Shown here one piece after another: positions 1-8,591 of a DNA stretch of 34,348 bases (its first letter is position 1; every line of letters begins with the position of its first letter). Below the pieces are notes generated by a model. The model worked only from the letters and a program-made list of their open reading frames with translations. It did no database searches and was not told the origin of the DNA. A program made the position numbers and the translations under genes. The DNA comes from a virus. The DNA lies in the IMG/VR virus record IMGVR_UViG_3300022928_002248, positions 1-34,348 of that record. The stretch is one strand, 5' to 3'.

Positions 1-777
1 CAAGTATTTGCATTTTCACCAACAAATGAAATAAGGGTTTACGATATTGACCCATTAAAGTCAACTCATAGTTTATCAGAAACGCATGAGTGTGATTTTA
101 TATTTGTTTGTGTACCGACACCAATGAAATCTGATGGTAGACAAGATTTATCCTTTATTGAAAATGTATTTGAAGAATCTAAAAAGGGTCCAATTTATAT
201 TATTAAATCAACCGTATTACCGGGAACTACAGAAAAATTAATTGAAAAGTATCCTCATCTAAATATTATTTTTTCCCCTGAGTTTTTAACCGAAAGAACC
301 GCCAAATTAGATATGTTAACTCAGGCAAGAATTATTCTTGGAGGTGAAAAAAAATTAACTGAAAAAGTAGAATCACTATTTTCAAATCGTTTTATGAATA
401 GACACTTTATCCATACAGATTCAAAAACCGCAGAATTTATAAAATATATGAATAATACATTTTTTGCAACTAAAGTGTCTCTAATGAATGAATACTATCG
501 TCTATCTAAACTTGTTGGTATTAATTGGGAAGACGCTATGTATGGTTTTTCATCAGACGGAAGGGTAGGTGATTCTCATTTACATGTACCAGGTCCTGAT
601 GGTAAATTAGGGTTTGGAGGGACGTGCTTCCCTAAAGATATTAATGCTTTAACATCTATGGCAAAAGATGTGGGTGTTAGAATGAATGTTTTAGAGGCGG
701 CTTGGAAAACCAATTTAGAGGTTAGACCTGAACAAGATTGGAATAAACTAAAGGGTCGAGCAATTAGTGAAAATTAA
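1..777 (+). CDS. UDP-glucose/GDP-mannose dehydrogenase family protein, 5'-partial, lacking the C-terminal domain
   Basis: The open frame runs from base 1 without a start, so the N-terminal Rossmann part is cut by the window edge; the ATG at 124 is internal, because the frame upstream still reads FVCVPTP, a conserved family segment. Family motifs follow: SPEFL, a KYMNNTFFATKVSLMNE helix with the conserved Lys and Asn, and GFGGTCFPKD holding the catalytic cysteine. These enzymes oxidise a nucleotide sugar twice with NAD to the uronic acid. The protein stops about 45 residues after the Cys motif, whereas cellular enzymes continue with a nucleotide-binding domain of roughly 100 residues. It is followed 4 nt later by an epimerase gene, suggesting one sugar-nucleotide pathway. 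Family is secure; the substrate is not known. Confidence 0.88.
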   Translation, partial: QVFAFSPTNEIRVYDIDPLKSTHSLSETHECDFIFVCVPTPMKSDGRQDLSFIENVFEESKKGPIYIIKSTVLPGTTEKLIEKYPHLNIIFSPEFLTERTAKLDMLTQARIILGGEKKLTEKVESLFSNRFMNRHFIHTDSKTAEFIKYMNNTFFATKVSLMNEYYRLSKLVGINWEDAMYGFSSDGRVGDSHLHVPGPDGKLGFGGTCFPKDINALTSMAKDVGVRMNVLEAAWKTNLEVRPEQDWNKLKGRAISEN

Positions 778-781
778 ATAA

Positions 782-1864
782 ATGAAAAAAATAGTAGTTT
801 TAGGTGGTGGTGGTTTTATTGGAGGTCACCTTGCCAAAAGGTTAAAAGAAGAAGATAATGTAGTAATAATTTGTGATATAAAAAATCATGAATTTTTTAA
901 TCATTCTGATATCTGTGATAAGTTCATCAAAGGGGATTTAAGAGACCCCAAAGTAGTTTCAGAAGTTATAGATGATGATGTCGATGAGGTTTATCAGTTA
1001 GCTGCCGATATGGGAGGTGCGGGTTATATTTTTACAGGTGAAAATGACGCAAATGTTATGCATAACTCTGCTTTGATTAACTTAAATGTGGTTCATGAGT
1101 CTACAAAAAAGAAAGTGAAAAAAGTCTTTTATTCTTCTTCGGCATGTATGTATCCTGAATATAACCAACTAGATTCAAGTAATCCTAATTGTGAAGAATC
1201 ATCCGCATATCCTGCGAATCCCGATTCAGAATATGGGTGGGAAAAATTATTTTCAGAAAGATTATTCTTGTCATTTAATCGTAACTACGGTTTAGATGTT
1301 AGAATTGCAAGATTCCATAATATATTTGGACCTATGGGCACTTGGACAGGAGGAAAAGAAAAGGCTCCTGCTGCTATGTGTAGAAAAGTATCAGAATCTA
1401 CCGATACTGTTGAGGTGTGGGGAGATGGTAACCAAACTCGTTCATTTCTTTATATAGATGAGTGTGTTGAAGCCATATTAAGATTGATGAAATCAGATTT
1501 TATCGGACCTGTTAATATTGGTTCAGAAGAAATGGTTACAATTAATCAATTAGCCCAAATGGCTATTGATATATCAAATAAAGATGTTAAAATTAGTAAT
1601 ATAGATGGACAAGATTTCGTAGATAAATATGGGTTTCAATGTCCTTTAGGTGTGAGGGGTAGAAACTCCGATAATAAACTTTATAAAGAAAAAATAGGTT
1701 GGGAAGTGTCTCAACCACTTATAGAAGGTATGAAAAAAACTTATGAATGGATAGATAAACAAGTAAAAGAAAAAACTTATATCTATGAAAGTCCCGATAA
1801 TGGTAAAACCATATATCGTAGAGAGTTCGGTAAAGAACCAAATTCTCGTGAACGAATCAAATAA
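782..1864 (+). CDS. NAD-dependent sugar-nucleotide epimerase, GDP-mannose 3,5-epimerase-like
   Basis: A 360-residue extended short-chain dehydrogenase/reductase. The N-terminal GGGGFIGG loop binds NAD. Catalytic residues are visible as SSSACMYP (Ser) and YGWEK (Tyr and Lys). The segments AADMGG, ARFHNIFGP and GGKEKAPAAMCRK resemble GDP-mannose 3,5-epimerase more than UDP-glucose 4-epimerase. That enzyme converts GDP-mannose to GDP-L-galactose or GDP-gulose. Length is normal for the family. It lies 4 nt after the dehydrogenase and upstream of two glycosyltransferases, so it may supply a sugar for a virion or host-surface glycan. The family is secure; the exact reaction is inferred from motif resemblance. 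Confidence 0.85.
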   Translation: MKKIVVLGGGGFIGGHLAKRLKEEDNVVIICDIKNHEFFNHSDICDKFIKGDLRDPKVVSEVIDDDVDEVYQLAADMGGAGYIFTGENDANVMHNSALINLNVVHESTKKKVKKVFYSSSACMYPEYNQLDSSNPNCEESSAYPANPDSEYGWEKLFSERLFLSFNRNYGLDVRIARFHNIFGPMGTWTGGKEKAPAAMCRKVSESTDTVEVWGDGNQTRSFLYIDECVEAILRLMKSDFIGPVNIGSEEMVTINQLAQMAIDISNKDVKISNIDGQDFVDKYGFQCPLGVRGRNSDNKLYKEKIGWEVSQPLIEGMKKTYEWIDKQVKEKTYIYESPDNGKTIYRREFGKEPNSRERIK

Positions 1865-1882
1865 AAAAAGAATACTGAAATA

Positions 1883-2587
1883 ATGGCAAGAAAAGGCGAA
1901 ATAAGTAGAAAAATCCCAAGAAAAGATTTAATAAATAAAATTATAAGTAGAAACCCTAAACAAAAATTTTTATCAGAAAGTCAAAAAGAATATTATAACA
2001 TATTAAAAGATAGTGAAATTACCATATGTACAGGACCCGCAGGTGTTGGTAAATCATATATAGCGATGAAAGCTGCGGTAGAACTTTTAATGGACCATAA
2101 TAATTCCTATGAAAAAATTATAATTGTTAGACCGGCAGTTGAAGCTGAAGAAAAATTAGGTGCGTTACCAGGTAATTTAGAAGAAAAATTAGACCCTTAC
2201 ATTTTTCCATCATATTACTTATTAAACAAAATAATAGGTAAAGAGGCGAGAGAAAAATTAAAGGAAAACGATATAATCGAGGTATTTGCATTAGCATATA
2301 TGAGAGGAATGAATATTGATAATTCAATACTAATTTTTGAAGAAGCTCAAAATTCTACTCCTTCACAAATGAAATTACTTTTAACTCGAATAGGTTTTAA
2401 TAGTAAATTTTTCATATCAGGAGATATTGAACAAACAGATAGGTATAAAGATAAAACACAATCAGGTTTATATGATGCCACAACAAGATTTAAAAATTTA
2501 GAAAAAGTGGGAACATATAACTTTAAATCAGATGATATTATAAGAAATCCTTTGATTACCAAATTATTAGATAGGTACGATACATGA
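1883..2587 (+). CDS. phoH: PhoH-like P-loop ATPase
   Basis: A 234-residue protein with Walker A GPAGVGKS at residues 51-58, the VRPAVEAEEKLGALPG segment typical of PhoH, and a Walker B-like ILIFEEAQN followed by SGDIEQ. PhoH proteins are cytoplasmic ATPases linked to RNA metabolism and phosphate stress in bacteria. They are very common in marine phages, but their phage role is unproven. In most family members the Walker B reads DEAQ; here the first acidic residue is Glu. The stop overlaps the next start as ATGA, indicating translational coupling with the HAD-like gene. Confidence 0.9.
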   Translation: MARKGEISRKIPRKDLINKIISRNPKQKFLSESQKEYYNILKDSEITICTGPAGVGKSYIAMKAAVELLMDHNNSYEKIIIVRPAVEAEEKLGALPGNLEEKLDPYIFPSYYLLNKIIGKEAREKLKENDIIEVFALAYMRGMNIDNSILIFEEAQNSTPSQMKLLLTRIGFNSKFFISGDIEQTDRYKDKTQSGLYDATTRFKNLEKVGTYNFKSDDIIRNPLITKLLDRYDT

Positions 2588-3234
2588 AAGTAGCATTTGA
2601 CATAAACGGAGTAATAAGAGATACCTTCTTAAAGGCGGAACAACTTTATCAAAAGTTTTACATTGATGAGTATGAGGAAGATAAAGTCTCTACATATAAT
2701 GAGGAAACTGAAGAATTCGTGGTTAACGAATCCGAAGAAGATTTTATATATGAGTTAAATCTTCCTGTCACATCTTTATCAAATTTAGAAGACCATTTTA
2801 AATTTAGAGATAAGGACGAGTTATTTAACTTTTTTTATGTTGATTTTCCAATGCAAATATTTGGACACTCACCATCTATTAATGTTTCAACATTTAATAT
2901 ATTAAATGAAATATATGAAGAATTAAGAGACGAGCACGATGTTTTAATAGTTTCTGATGAAATAGGTAAATCTAAACCAGCTACCCTATTTTTCTTATCA
3001 AAATATGGGTGTTTGGTTGAAAAAATCAAATTCTATTCTAATATTACTTTAGAGTCTATGTGGGATGAAGTCGATATATTAGTTACCGCTAACCCTGACC
3101 ACATACTTAATAACCCAAAAGATAAAACAATTATTAAGTACACAACATCATATAATGAACACATAGAATGTGAATATACAATTAATGATATTGATGAATT
3201 TAAAGAGTTATATAAAAAATTAAAATTAAAGTAA
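2584..3234 (+). CDS. HAD-like hydrolase-fold protein
   Basis: A 216-residue protein that begins with FDINGV, matching HAD motif I (DxDGT/V) except that the second acidic position is Asn. Motif II is plausible in VLIVSDE, motif III Lys in GKSKPATLFFLSKYG, and motif IV in DEVDILVTANPDH. HAD enzymes are usually phosphatases using the first Asp as nucleophile. The Asn at the second position, normally the general acid/base, suggests altered or weak phosphatase activity, or a binding role. It overlaps phoH by 4 nt at its start and the next gene as TAATG at its end. Fold assignment is moderately sure; substrate unknown. Confidence 0.6.
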   Translation: MKVAFDINGVIRDTFLKAEQLYQKFYIDEYEEDKVSTYNEETEEFVVNESEEDFIYELNLPVTSLSNLEDHFKFRDKDELFNFFYVDFPMQIFGHSPSINVSTFNILNEIYEELRDEHDVLIVSDEIGKSKPATLFFLSKYGCLVEKIKFYSNITLESMWDEVDILVTANPDHILNNPKDKTIIKYTTSYNEHIECEYTINDIDEFKELYKKLKLK

Positions 3235-3545
3235 TGTTAGAATTCTTAGGAGAAAATTATTATGTTGATTTTGATATGTTAGAAAATCATGTTAACATAC
3301 CAAAAAAAGAAGATGAGGATGAATCGCAAAAAGATAATGAATCGTCTAACAATGAGGACAAGTTTTTACAACACATTAGTGTAGTTAAATTTGAAACTAT
3401 AAAAATGATGTTAGAAGTTGTTTTAACTGAAAGAGAAGAAGTTGATGATAATTTAGGGATAAGGGGCAGTTCAAGAACCTTAAGTATTCCCTTTAAATTT
3501 GCTTTTAATACATTATTAAAACACGGAATAATAAAATATATTTAA
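3234..3545 (+). CDS. Hypothetical protein, 103 aa, acidic linker
   Basis: I do not recognise this protein. It has a short N-terminal segment rich in aromatic and acidic residues, a charged low-complexity linker (about residues 25-42, Glu/Asp/Lys/Asn/Ser), then a compact helical-looking C-terminal part. Its ATG overlaps the HAD gene stop as TAATG, and the glycosyltransferase starts 3 nt after it, so it is part of the same operon. Real coding is supported by this tight packing and by continuous operon-like spacing. No function can be assigned. Confidence 0.7.
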   Translation: MLEFLGENYYVDFDMLENHVNIPKKEDEDESQKDNESSNNEDKFLQHISVVKFETIKMMLEVVLTEREEVDDNLGIRGSSRTLSIPFKFAFNTLLKHGIIKYI

Positions 3546-3548
3546 ATT

Positions 3549-4613
3549 ATGGATACAGAATTATTAAAAAAAGTAGAACAATCTGTTCAAAACTTAGAAA
3601 ATAAATCAGTTAGGATTTATTTTTTAACACAAGATACTAAAGGGAATGCTAAAGCTTCAGTTAGACAAACATATGAAACTGCATTAACCTTAAAGAATAA
3701 TGGTTTCAACCCTATAATCATTCATGAAACAAAAGAATATACCGGAGTTTCAGAATGGTTAGGTGAAGAATATATGACTTTACCTCATGAGTCTATTGAT
3801 GGTGACCAATTAAAAATATCACCTGAGGATTTTATTGTTGTACCTGAAATATACGGTCACGTTTTAGAACAAGTTGCAAATTTACCATGTGGTAAGATTA
3901 TATCTTGTCAAGCATATGACCACATGTTAGAAACATTACAACCTGGTACCACATGGTCTCAATATGGATTTTTAAAGGCCATCACTACAAATGAAAAACA
4001 AACTGAATATATTAAAGGAATAATTAAAAACGTTTCATTTGATATTATCGAACCATTTATACCTGAAGTATTTTCACCAAAAACTGTACCTTCAAAACCA
4101 ATCATATCAATTCATACTCGTGACCAAAGAGACACTATGAAAATAATTAAAACTTTTTATTTAAAGTTCCCACAATTTAGATGGATAACATTTAGAGATA
4201 TGAGAGGATTAACTCAATCTCAATTCGCTGAATACCTAAAGGATTCTTTTGTTTCGGTATGGGTAGATGATACCTCATCATTCGGTACCTTCCCTATGGA
4301 GTCAATGGCGAGTCGCACACCCGTTATAGGTAAAGTTCCTAATATGAAACCTGAATGGATGAATGAGACTAATGGTATTTGGACGTATGAGTTAAATCAA
4401 ATGGTAGACATTATAGCTGAATTCATTCAAAATTGGTTAGAGGATAATATTAACGATGAATTATATCAATCAGGTATTAATACCGCAGCTAAGTTCCAAA
4501 ATAGAAAAGAATTTGATAGTGTTGTTGTATCAACATTTGAAAATTACTTAAATTCAAGAAAAGAGGTGTTTGAATCTCAATTAGATAAACTTAAAGTAGA
4601 GGAAGAAAATTAA
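3549..4613 (+). CDS. GT-B fold glycosyltransferase (GT4-like)
   Basis: A 354-residue protein. The N-terminal half reads like a Rossmann domain (VRIYFLTQDTKGNAKAS, then alternating strands and helices). The C-terminal half has a nucleotide-sugar-site signature with the order SFGTFPMESMASRTPVIG, where the Glu of FPMESM corresponds to the conserved EX7E-type acidic residue of GT4-like enzymes. Such enzymes transfer a sugar from a nucleotide donor. It is followed 5 nt later by a GT2-type transferase and lies downstream of sugar-nucleotide enzymes. Targets could be virion proteins, phage DNA or a host glycan; the sequence does not decide. Confidence 0.72.
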   Translation: MDTELLKKVEQSVQNLENKSVRIYFLTQDTKGNAKASVRQTYETALTLKNNGFNPIIIHETKEYTGVSEWLGEEYMTLPHESIDGDQLKISPEDFIVVPEIYGHVLEQVANLPCGKIISCQAYDHMLETLQPGTTWSQYGFLKAITTNEKQTEYIKGIIKNVSFDIIEPFIPEVFSPKTVPSKPIISIHTRDQRDTMKIIKTFYLKFPQFRWITFRDMRGLTQSQFAEYLKDSFVSVWVDDTSSFGTFPMESMASRTPVIGKVPNMKPEWMNETNGIWTYELNQMVDIIAEFIQNWLEDNINDELYQSGINTAAKFQNRKEFDSVVVSTFENYLNSRKEVFESQLDKLKVEEEN

Positions 4614-4618
4614 AAGTT

Positions 4619-5425
4619 ATGGAAAATAAATTAAACGTATCAGTAATATTACCAATTAATTCATCAAAAATTAAAGATTTTGAAAAGTATTTTGATAGTT
4701 GTATTACATCAATAAATAAACAAACTACTACTATTGATGAATTAGTATTAGTACATAGTGACGAAGAGTCATTAACATCATTTGTTCAAAATTACGATTA
4801 TAGTGGTTTGACGGTTAACCTTGTTGAAAATAAAGGAGATGTTGATTTTGCAAGTCAAGTAAATTTAGGAGTTGAGAACGCAAAGAATGAGTGGGTTTCA
4901 TTATTAGAGGTTGATGATGAATACGCCTCAATATGGTTTAAGAATGTAAAAAGATATATGGATGCGTATCCAAACGTATCAGGATTTTTACCTTTGGTTA
5001 TTGATGTGGATGAAAAAGGTGTTTTTGCTGGATTCACAAATGAAGCTACTTTTGCAGCAAACATGAACAGTGAAATCGGTTATTTAACAAATGAAGTTTT
5101 ATTAAATTATCAAAATTTTCAAACAAGTGGAGTAGTTTTGAAAAAATCGATTTTTCAAGATTTTGGAGGACTTAAGAAATCTATGAAATTAACCTTTGTC
5201 TATGAATTTTTATTAAGACTTACCTATAACTCTGTAGAGATTATGACTATACCAAGAATTGGTTATAAACATATGAATATGAGGGAGGGTTCTATTTTTT
5301 GGAACTACAAGTTTGGTGAAAACAAAATAACTGAGGATGAAGTAGCGTTTTGGATTGATTCGGCGAAAAAAGAGCATTTTTTTATTGAAGATAGGGACAT
5401 AAACTATCAAGCAATAGATGTTTAA
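4619..5425 (+). CDS. Family 2-type glycosyltransferase (GT-A fold)
   Basis: A 268-residue protein opening with VSVILPINSS and a SINKQTTTIDELVLV segment, the usual start of a GT2 nucleotide-binding domain. It continues with ASQVNLGVENAKNEWVSLLEVDDEY, where VDDE occupies the metal-binding DxD position. A later FLLRLTY segment fits the acceptor part. The family transfers sugars from UDP or GDP donors using a divalent metal. No membrane helices are visible, so it is probably soluble. Its stop overlaps the next start as TAATG, coupling it to the sigma factor gene. Confidence 0.75.
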   Translation: MENKLNVSVILPINSSKIKDFEKYFDSCITSINKQTTTIDELVLVHSDEESLTSFVQNYDYSGLTVNLVENKGDVDFASQVNLGVENAKNEWVSLLEVDDEYASIWFKNVKRYMDAYPNVSGFLPLVIDVDEKGVFAGFTNEATFAANMNSEIGYLTNEVLLNYQNFQTSGVVLKKSIFQDFGGLKKSMKLTFVYEFLLRLTYNSVEIMTIPRIGYKHMNMREGSIFWNYKFGENKITEDEVAFWIDSAKKEHFFIEDRDINYQAIDV

Positions 5426-6216
5426 TGTCTTTAGAACCAAAAAGTGCTACTACTAAAACTAAATCAACTGAAATTATAGTCTCGGCAAATACTGAGACTG
5501 TTGAGAAAAAGAAACGTGGTAGAAAACCAACAACTAATAATTACTTTGCAGAAAGAGAAGAAAGAGCGGTTAGATTTTTTCTAACCGCATCTACTTTTAC
5601 TGAAAAGAATAAAATTTATGATGATTATCTAAGAGCACCTTTAGATAAGATGATTGAATCTATAATTAGGAGATACAAGCTCTATAGAAAAGGAATGGAC
5701 TTTAGAGAAATTCATCATGATACACATTCTTTCTTGATAACTAAAGTAGAAAAGTTTAAACCTGAAAAAGGAAAGAAGGCATATTCTTATTTTGGTACAA
5801 TATGTAAAAATTACCTTATGGGTATGATTATAAAAGACCAAAAAGAACAGAATAGAAAAATATCATATGAGGATATCACTACTAAATTAGAGAGTCGTCC
5901 TGATATGATTTATTACCTTGAAAATGAAAAAATAGAAGCGACAGAAGTAATAAAAAAATTCAACAAAGAGTTAGAAGATTTTATTGAAAATACTAACTTA
6001 AATAATAATGAACTTAAATTAGGTTACGCACTAATGGAATTATTTGAAAATTATAATAAAATTTTTATTGGTACTGATAATAACAAATTTAACAAAAATA
6101 TTATTTTACTCTCATTAAGAGAAATGACAAATATGTCAACGAAAGAAATAAGGACCTCAATGAGAAAATTTAAAAAACTATATTATGAATTAACAAATAG
6201 GCTTCATAATCTCTAA
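5425..6216 (+). CDS. 55: T4 gp55-like late-transcription sigma factor
   Basis: A 263-residue protein. After a basic, disordered N-terminus (about residues 1-40, with KKKRGRKP), residues 70-135 resemble sigma-70 region 2 as trimmed in T4 gp55: YLRAPLDKMIESIIRRY, a long charged helix, then FKPEKGKKAYSYFGTICKNYLMG, which matches the core-binding and -10 recognition helices. No clear region 4 is seen, as in gp55. Such factors direct host RNA polymerase to a simple -10-like late promoter. The recurring TATTTATA elements in this window are the natural candidate target. It could instead be a more general phage sigma factor. Confidence 0.78.
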   Translation: MSLEPKSATTKTKSTEIIVSANTETVEKKKRGRKPTTNNYFAEREERAVRFFLTASTFTEKNKIYDDYLRAPLDKMIESIIRRYKLYRKGMDFREIHHDTHSFLITKVEKFKPEKGKKAYSYFGTICKNYLMGMIIKDQKEQNRKISYEDITTKLESRPDMIYYLENEKIEATEVIKKFNKELEDFIENTNLNNNELKLGYALMELFENYNKIFIGTDNNKFNKNIILLSLREMTNMSTKEIRTSMRKFKKLYYELTNRLHNL

Positions 6217-6226
6217 AAAATTGTTC

Positions 6227-6240
6227 TATAAATATTTATA
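6227..6240 (+). promoter_or_regulatory. Putative late promoter, palindromic TATAAATATTTATA
   Basis: A 14-base perfect palindrome containing both TATAAATA and TATTTATA ends 5 nt before the ATG at 6246. It sits in the only gap (29 nt) between the sigma factor gene and the tail block, so it likely starts a new transcription unit. Both orientations of the late element are present, so the direction is not decided by the motif alone. Confidence 0.55.
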
Positions 6241-6245
6241 GTATT

Positions 6246-6620
6246 ATGGCAAGACCGAAAAAAAAACAAATCGTACTAAATAAAGACTCTGTCTTATCTC
6301 TTATGCAAGAAATTTATAATGAACTTGTAGAACAGAGAGCAACTGCGATAAGAATTCAAAATAAAATGTTAGCCATGTTAAAGGACCCTGAAGATATGAC
6401 TGTTATAGGTCCTGTTATTAAAGAACAACAAAAAATAGTAAACGACACCATAGAGAAAAAATTATCATTATCTAAATTACAATCTAGTATATGGGAAAAA
6501 TCTAACAATCAAACATCTGAAGAATTTAGTTTGTCCGATATTGATGATGATACACTACAAACCTTAATACAGCAAGATTTAGGAAACGATGATAAGAACG
6601 ATGGGTATAAATTAGAGTAA
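6246..6620 (+). CDS. Hypothetical helical protein, 124 aa
   Basis: I do not recognise this protein. It starts with a basic tail (MARPKKKQ), continues with long amphipathic helices rich in Gln, Glu and Lys (about residues 15-90), and ends in an acidic tail. It looks like a small helical structural or chaperone-type protein. It is the first gene after a late-type promoter element and lies 11 nt upstream of the large 652-aa gene. Its position at the head of the tail/baseplate block suggests a virion or assembly role, but nothing more specific can be supported. Confidence 0.75.
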   Translation: MARPKKKQIVLNKDSVLSLMQEIYNELVEQRATAIRIQNKMLAMLKDPEDMTVIGPVIKEQQKIVNDTIEKKLSLSKLQSSIWEKSNNQTSEEFSLSDIDDDTLQTLIQQDLGNDDKNDGYKLE

Positions 6621-6631
6621 AAATAGCCATT

Positions 6632-8590
6632 ATGTCAATAGAAGAAGGGTTTAAGAAAATCGGAAGTAAAGTTGACGCATATAAGTCGACTATTCAAACT
6701 ACGGTAAATGAAAAAAGTATAAAAAAAATTGCTAATGGTGATAACTTATCCCAAACAAAAAGTAAGGCGTTAAAACAATTAAACGCTATGGGTGATATCA
6801 AACAAAGAGGTCAACAACAAGTTATGACCGCGTTTGATGAATTAGCCAACCTATTTAAAAAATCTGTACCTAACGGAAAAAATACAGGTTCATCCACTAT
6901 TGATTTTCTTATAAAACAGGTATTACTTGCAAGTGAAAATACCAAAAGTAGAATGGGTGAAATTGTAACTGATGAAGTTTTAAAAGTCGCTGGTTGTTCC
7001 GAAGAACAAACATTTAATACTCAACCCATATATATAAATGTTTCAGATGTCGATTTACGAGAACTATTAAAAAATAGTCCCAATGATAACCCATGGAATT
7101 TAAGATATGAAAAACAAGACATAACTGTTGGTTCTCAACCATTTTCAATGGATAAAGAATTATATAATAGGTTACAAAATGAAGGTACCTCATTTAATAA
7201 TGAATATGGTACAGACTATGTTGGTTCATCGGGAGCAGGTTTATTTGATATAAAATATGTAACAAGTTACAATGACCCAGTTACAGGTGCACCAATATTT
7301 GGTGATTTTTACGAGGTAACACTTCAAAATAGACCTACAGGTAATAGGTTAGGTGATTTTTTAAGAGATTACTATGGGTCTATTGAATTAATAAATTTCA
7401 ATATGGTCTCCGTTGAAATTATGAATATGTTAACTAATATCATTGATATTTCAGGTGGATTATCTATAGGACAAAAAGAATCTCAAAGTAAATTTGCAAT
7501 TATACTACAAAGAATATTAGGTCTTTGTTTTGATAATACTAAAGAAATTGATGTACAGGGTACCTCTAAACTAAGTCAATTAGATAATATTGACCAATCA
7601 TTTTTTGAAATGTCTCCTTTAGATTTGAAAAATATTGAGGAAGAAGTAAATAATATGATAGACGGTGTTACTGAATTTACTGATTGTAATAATTTAAAAT
7701 TACCAGTAAACGTTCAATCATTGTTAGATGGTATGAATAATTTAGTCAACGATGATAAAGGAAACCCTGAACAAAATGTCGATAACCTTATGAAGTTAGT
7801 TGATGATATGGCTAAGGACCAAGATTGGAAACTTAACATACCTTCTGATATCAATTTAAACTTGAATGTCGCAATAAATAATGATTTTTTAAAGATAATA
7901 CCTAAAGCGGTTATGTTTTCAATACTAAGACCTAAAACTATTTTAGGGATGTATATAGTCATAAAAGCAATTAGACCTAATTTTTCCACAATTTTAGGAT
8001 TAGATAATTTAGAATCATTTGTTAAAACATTTGGTAAATTTATTGTAAATATGTTAAGTAAAATCGCAGCCATATTTGTTGAAGAATTATTTAAATTATT
8101 AAAAAAGAACTTAAGATTATTAGTAGAAACTTTATTAGTTGAAATAGTAAAGGAAGCTAAAGACAAAAGAGCCGCGATGATATCATCAATTATTTTTATA
8201 TTAATTCAAATAGTACAAGGGTTTATAGATTATCGAGAATGTAAAAGTTTAGTTGATGAGATACTTAAATTACTTAATTTAGGTGCCGCGGCGATAGGTG
8301 TTTCAATACCATCGTTCGCACTAGCAGCTAGTTCATTGTTAGGTGGATTTTCACCTACAAGAGCAATGGCGGAAGTAACTGAAAGACTTCAGTCTATAGG
8401 GATTCCGACTGGAGACCTACCGAGTGGAGCGGTTAATATAGCGATGCCTGCGATGTTCCAACAAATAAAAGGCACCTATCAAGAACAGTTAGCAAATGGT
8501 AAAGTTGAGGTGTTTATACCTCCTTTAGCGGTTCCACCTGTAGTTGCCGGGTCAACCGCACCATCTAAAGCCTCAGGAAAATCATTTTAA
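6632..8590 (+). CDS. Large putative virion (baseplate/tail) protein with long hydrophobic helices, 652 aa
   Basis: I cannot name this protein. The first 420 residues are mixed and hydrophilic. Residues about 425-600 contain several long hydrophobic or amphipathic helices, including one rich in Ile (MISSIIFILIQIVQGFIDY). The C-terminus is Pro/Ala/Ser rich (FIPPLAVPPVVAGSTAPS). The helices could be membrane-active or could pack in a bundle, as in tail-tube-lumen proteins. It lies directly upstream of the gp5-like hub gene, so a central baseplate or tail-core component is plausible. It begins 11 nt after the preceding gene. Confidence 0.8.
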   Translation: MSIEEGFKKIGSKVDAYKSTIQTTVNEKSIKKIANGDNLSQTKSKALKQLNAMGDIKQRGQQQVMTAFDELANLFKKSVPNGKNTGSSTIDFLIKQVLLASENTKSRMGEIVTDEVLKVAGCSEEQTFNTQPIYINVSDVDLRELLKNSPNDNPWNLRYEKQDITVGSQPFSMDKELYNRLQNEGTSFNNEYGTDYVGSSGAGLFDIKYVTSYNDPVTGAPIFGDFYEVTLQNRPTGNRLGDFLRDYYGSIELINFNMVSVEIMNMLTNIIDISGGLSIGQKESQSKFAIILQRILGLCFDNTKEIDVQGTSKLSQLDNIDQSFFEMSPLDLKNIEEEVNNMIDGVTEFTDCNNLKLPVNVQSLLDGMNNLVNDDKGNPEQNVDNLMKLVDDMAKDQDWKLNIPSDINLNLNVAINNDFLKIIPKAVMFSILRPKTILGMYIVIKAIRPNFSTILGLDNLESFVKTFGKFIVNMLSKIAAIFVEELFKLLKKNLRLLVETLLVEIVKEAKDKRAAMISSIIFILIQIVQGFIDYRECKSLVDEILKLLNLGAAAIGVSIPSFALAASSLLGGFSPTRAMAEVTERLQSIGIPTGDLPSGAVNIAMPAMFQQIKGTYQEQLANGKVEVFIPPLAVPPVVAGSTAPSKASGKSF

Positions 8591-8591
8591 A

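Noticed and set aside
124-777. ATG at 124 as the true start of the dehydrogenase gene
   Set aside because: The same frame is open back to base 1 and encodes conserved family sequence before the ATG, so the gene is cut by the window edge.
7714-8166. 150-codon open frame on the minus strand
   Set aside because: It lies wholly antisense to the 652-aa plus-strand gene, has no promoter or start context, and its hydrophobic composition reflects the opposite strand of helix-coding DNA.
8544-8591. Upstream in-frame start for the 65-aa gene
   Set aside because: It would overlap the end of the 652-aa gene by 47 nt and adds residues unlike the rest; the ATG at 8592 directly follows the upstream stop.
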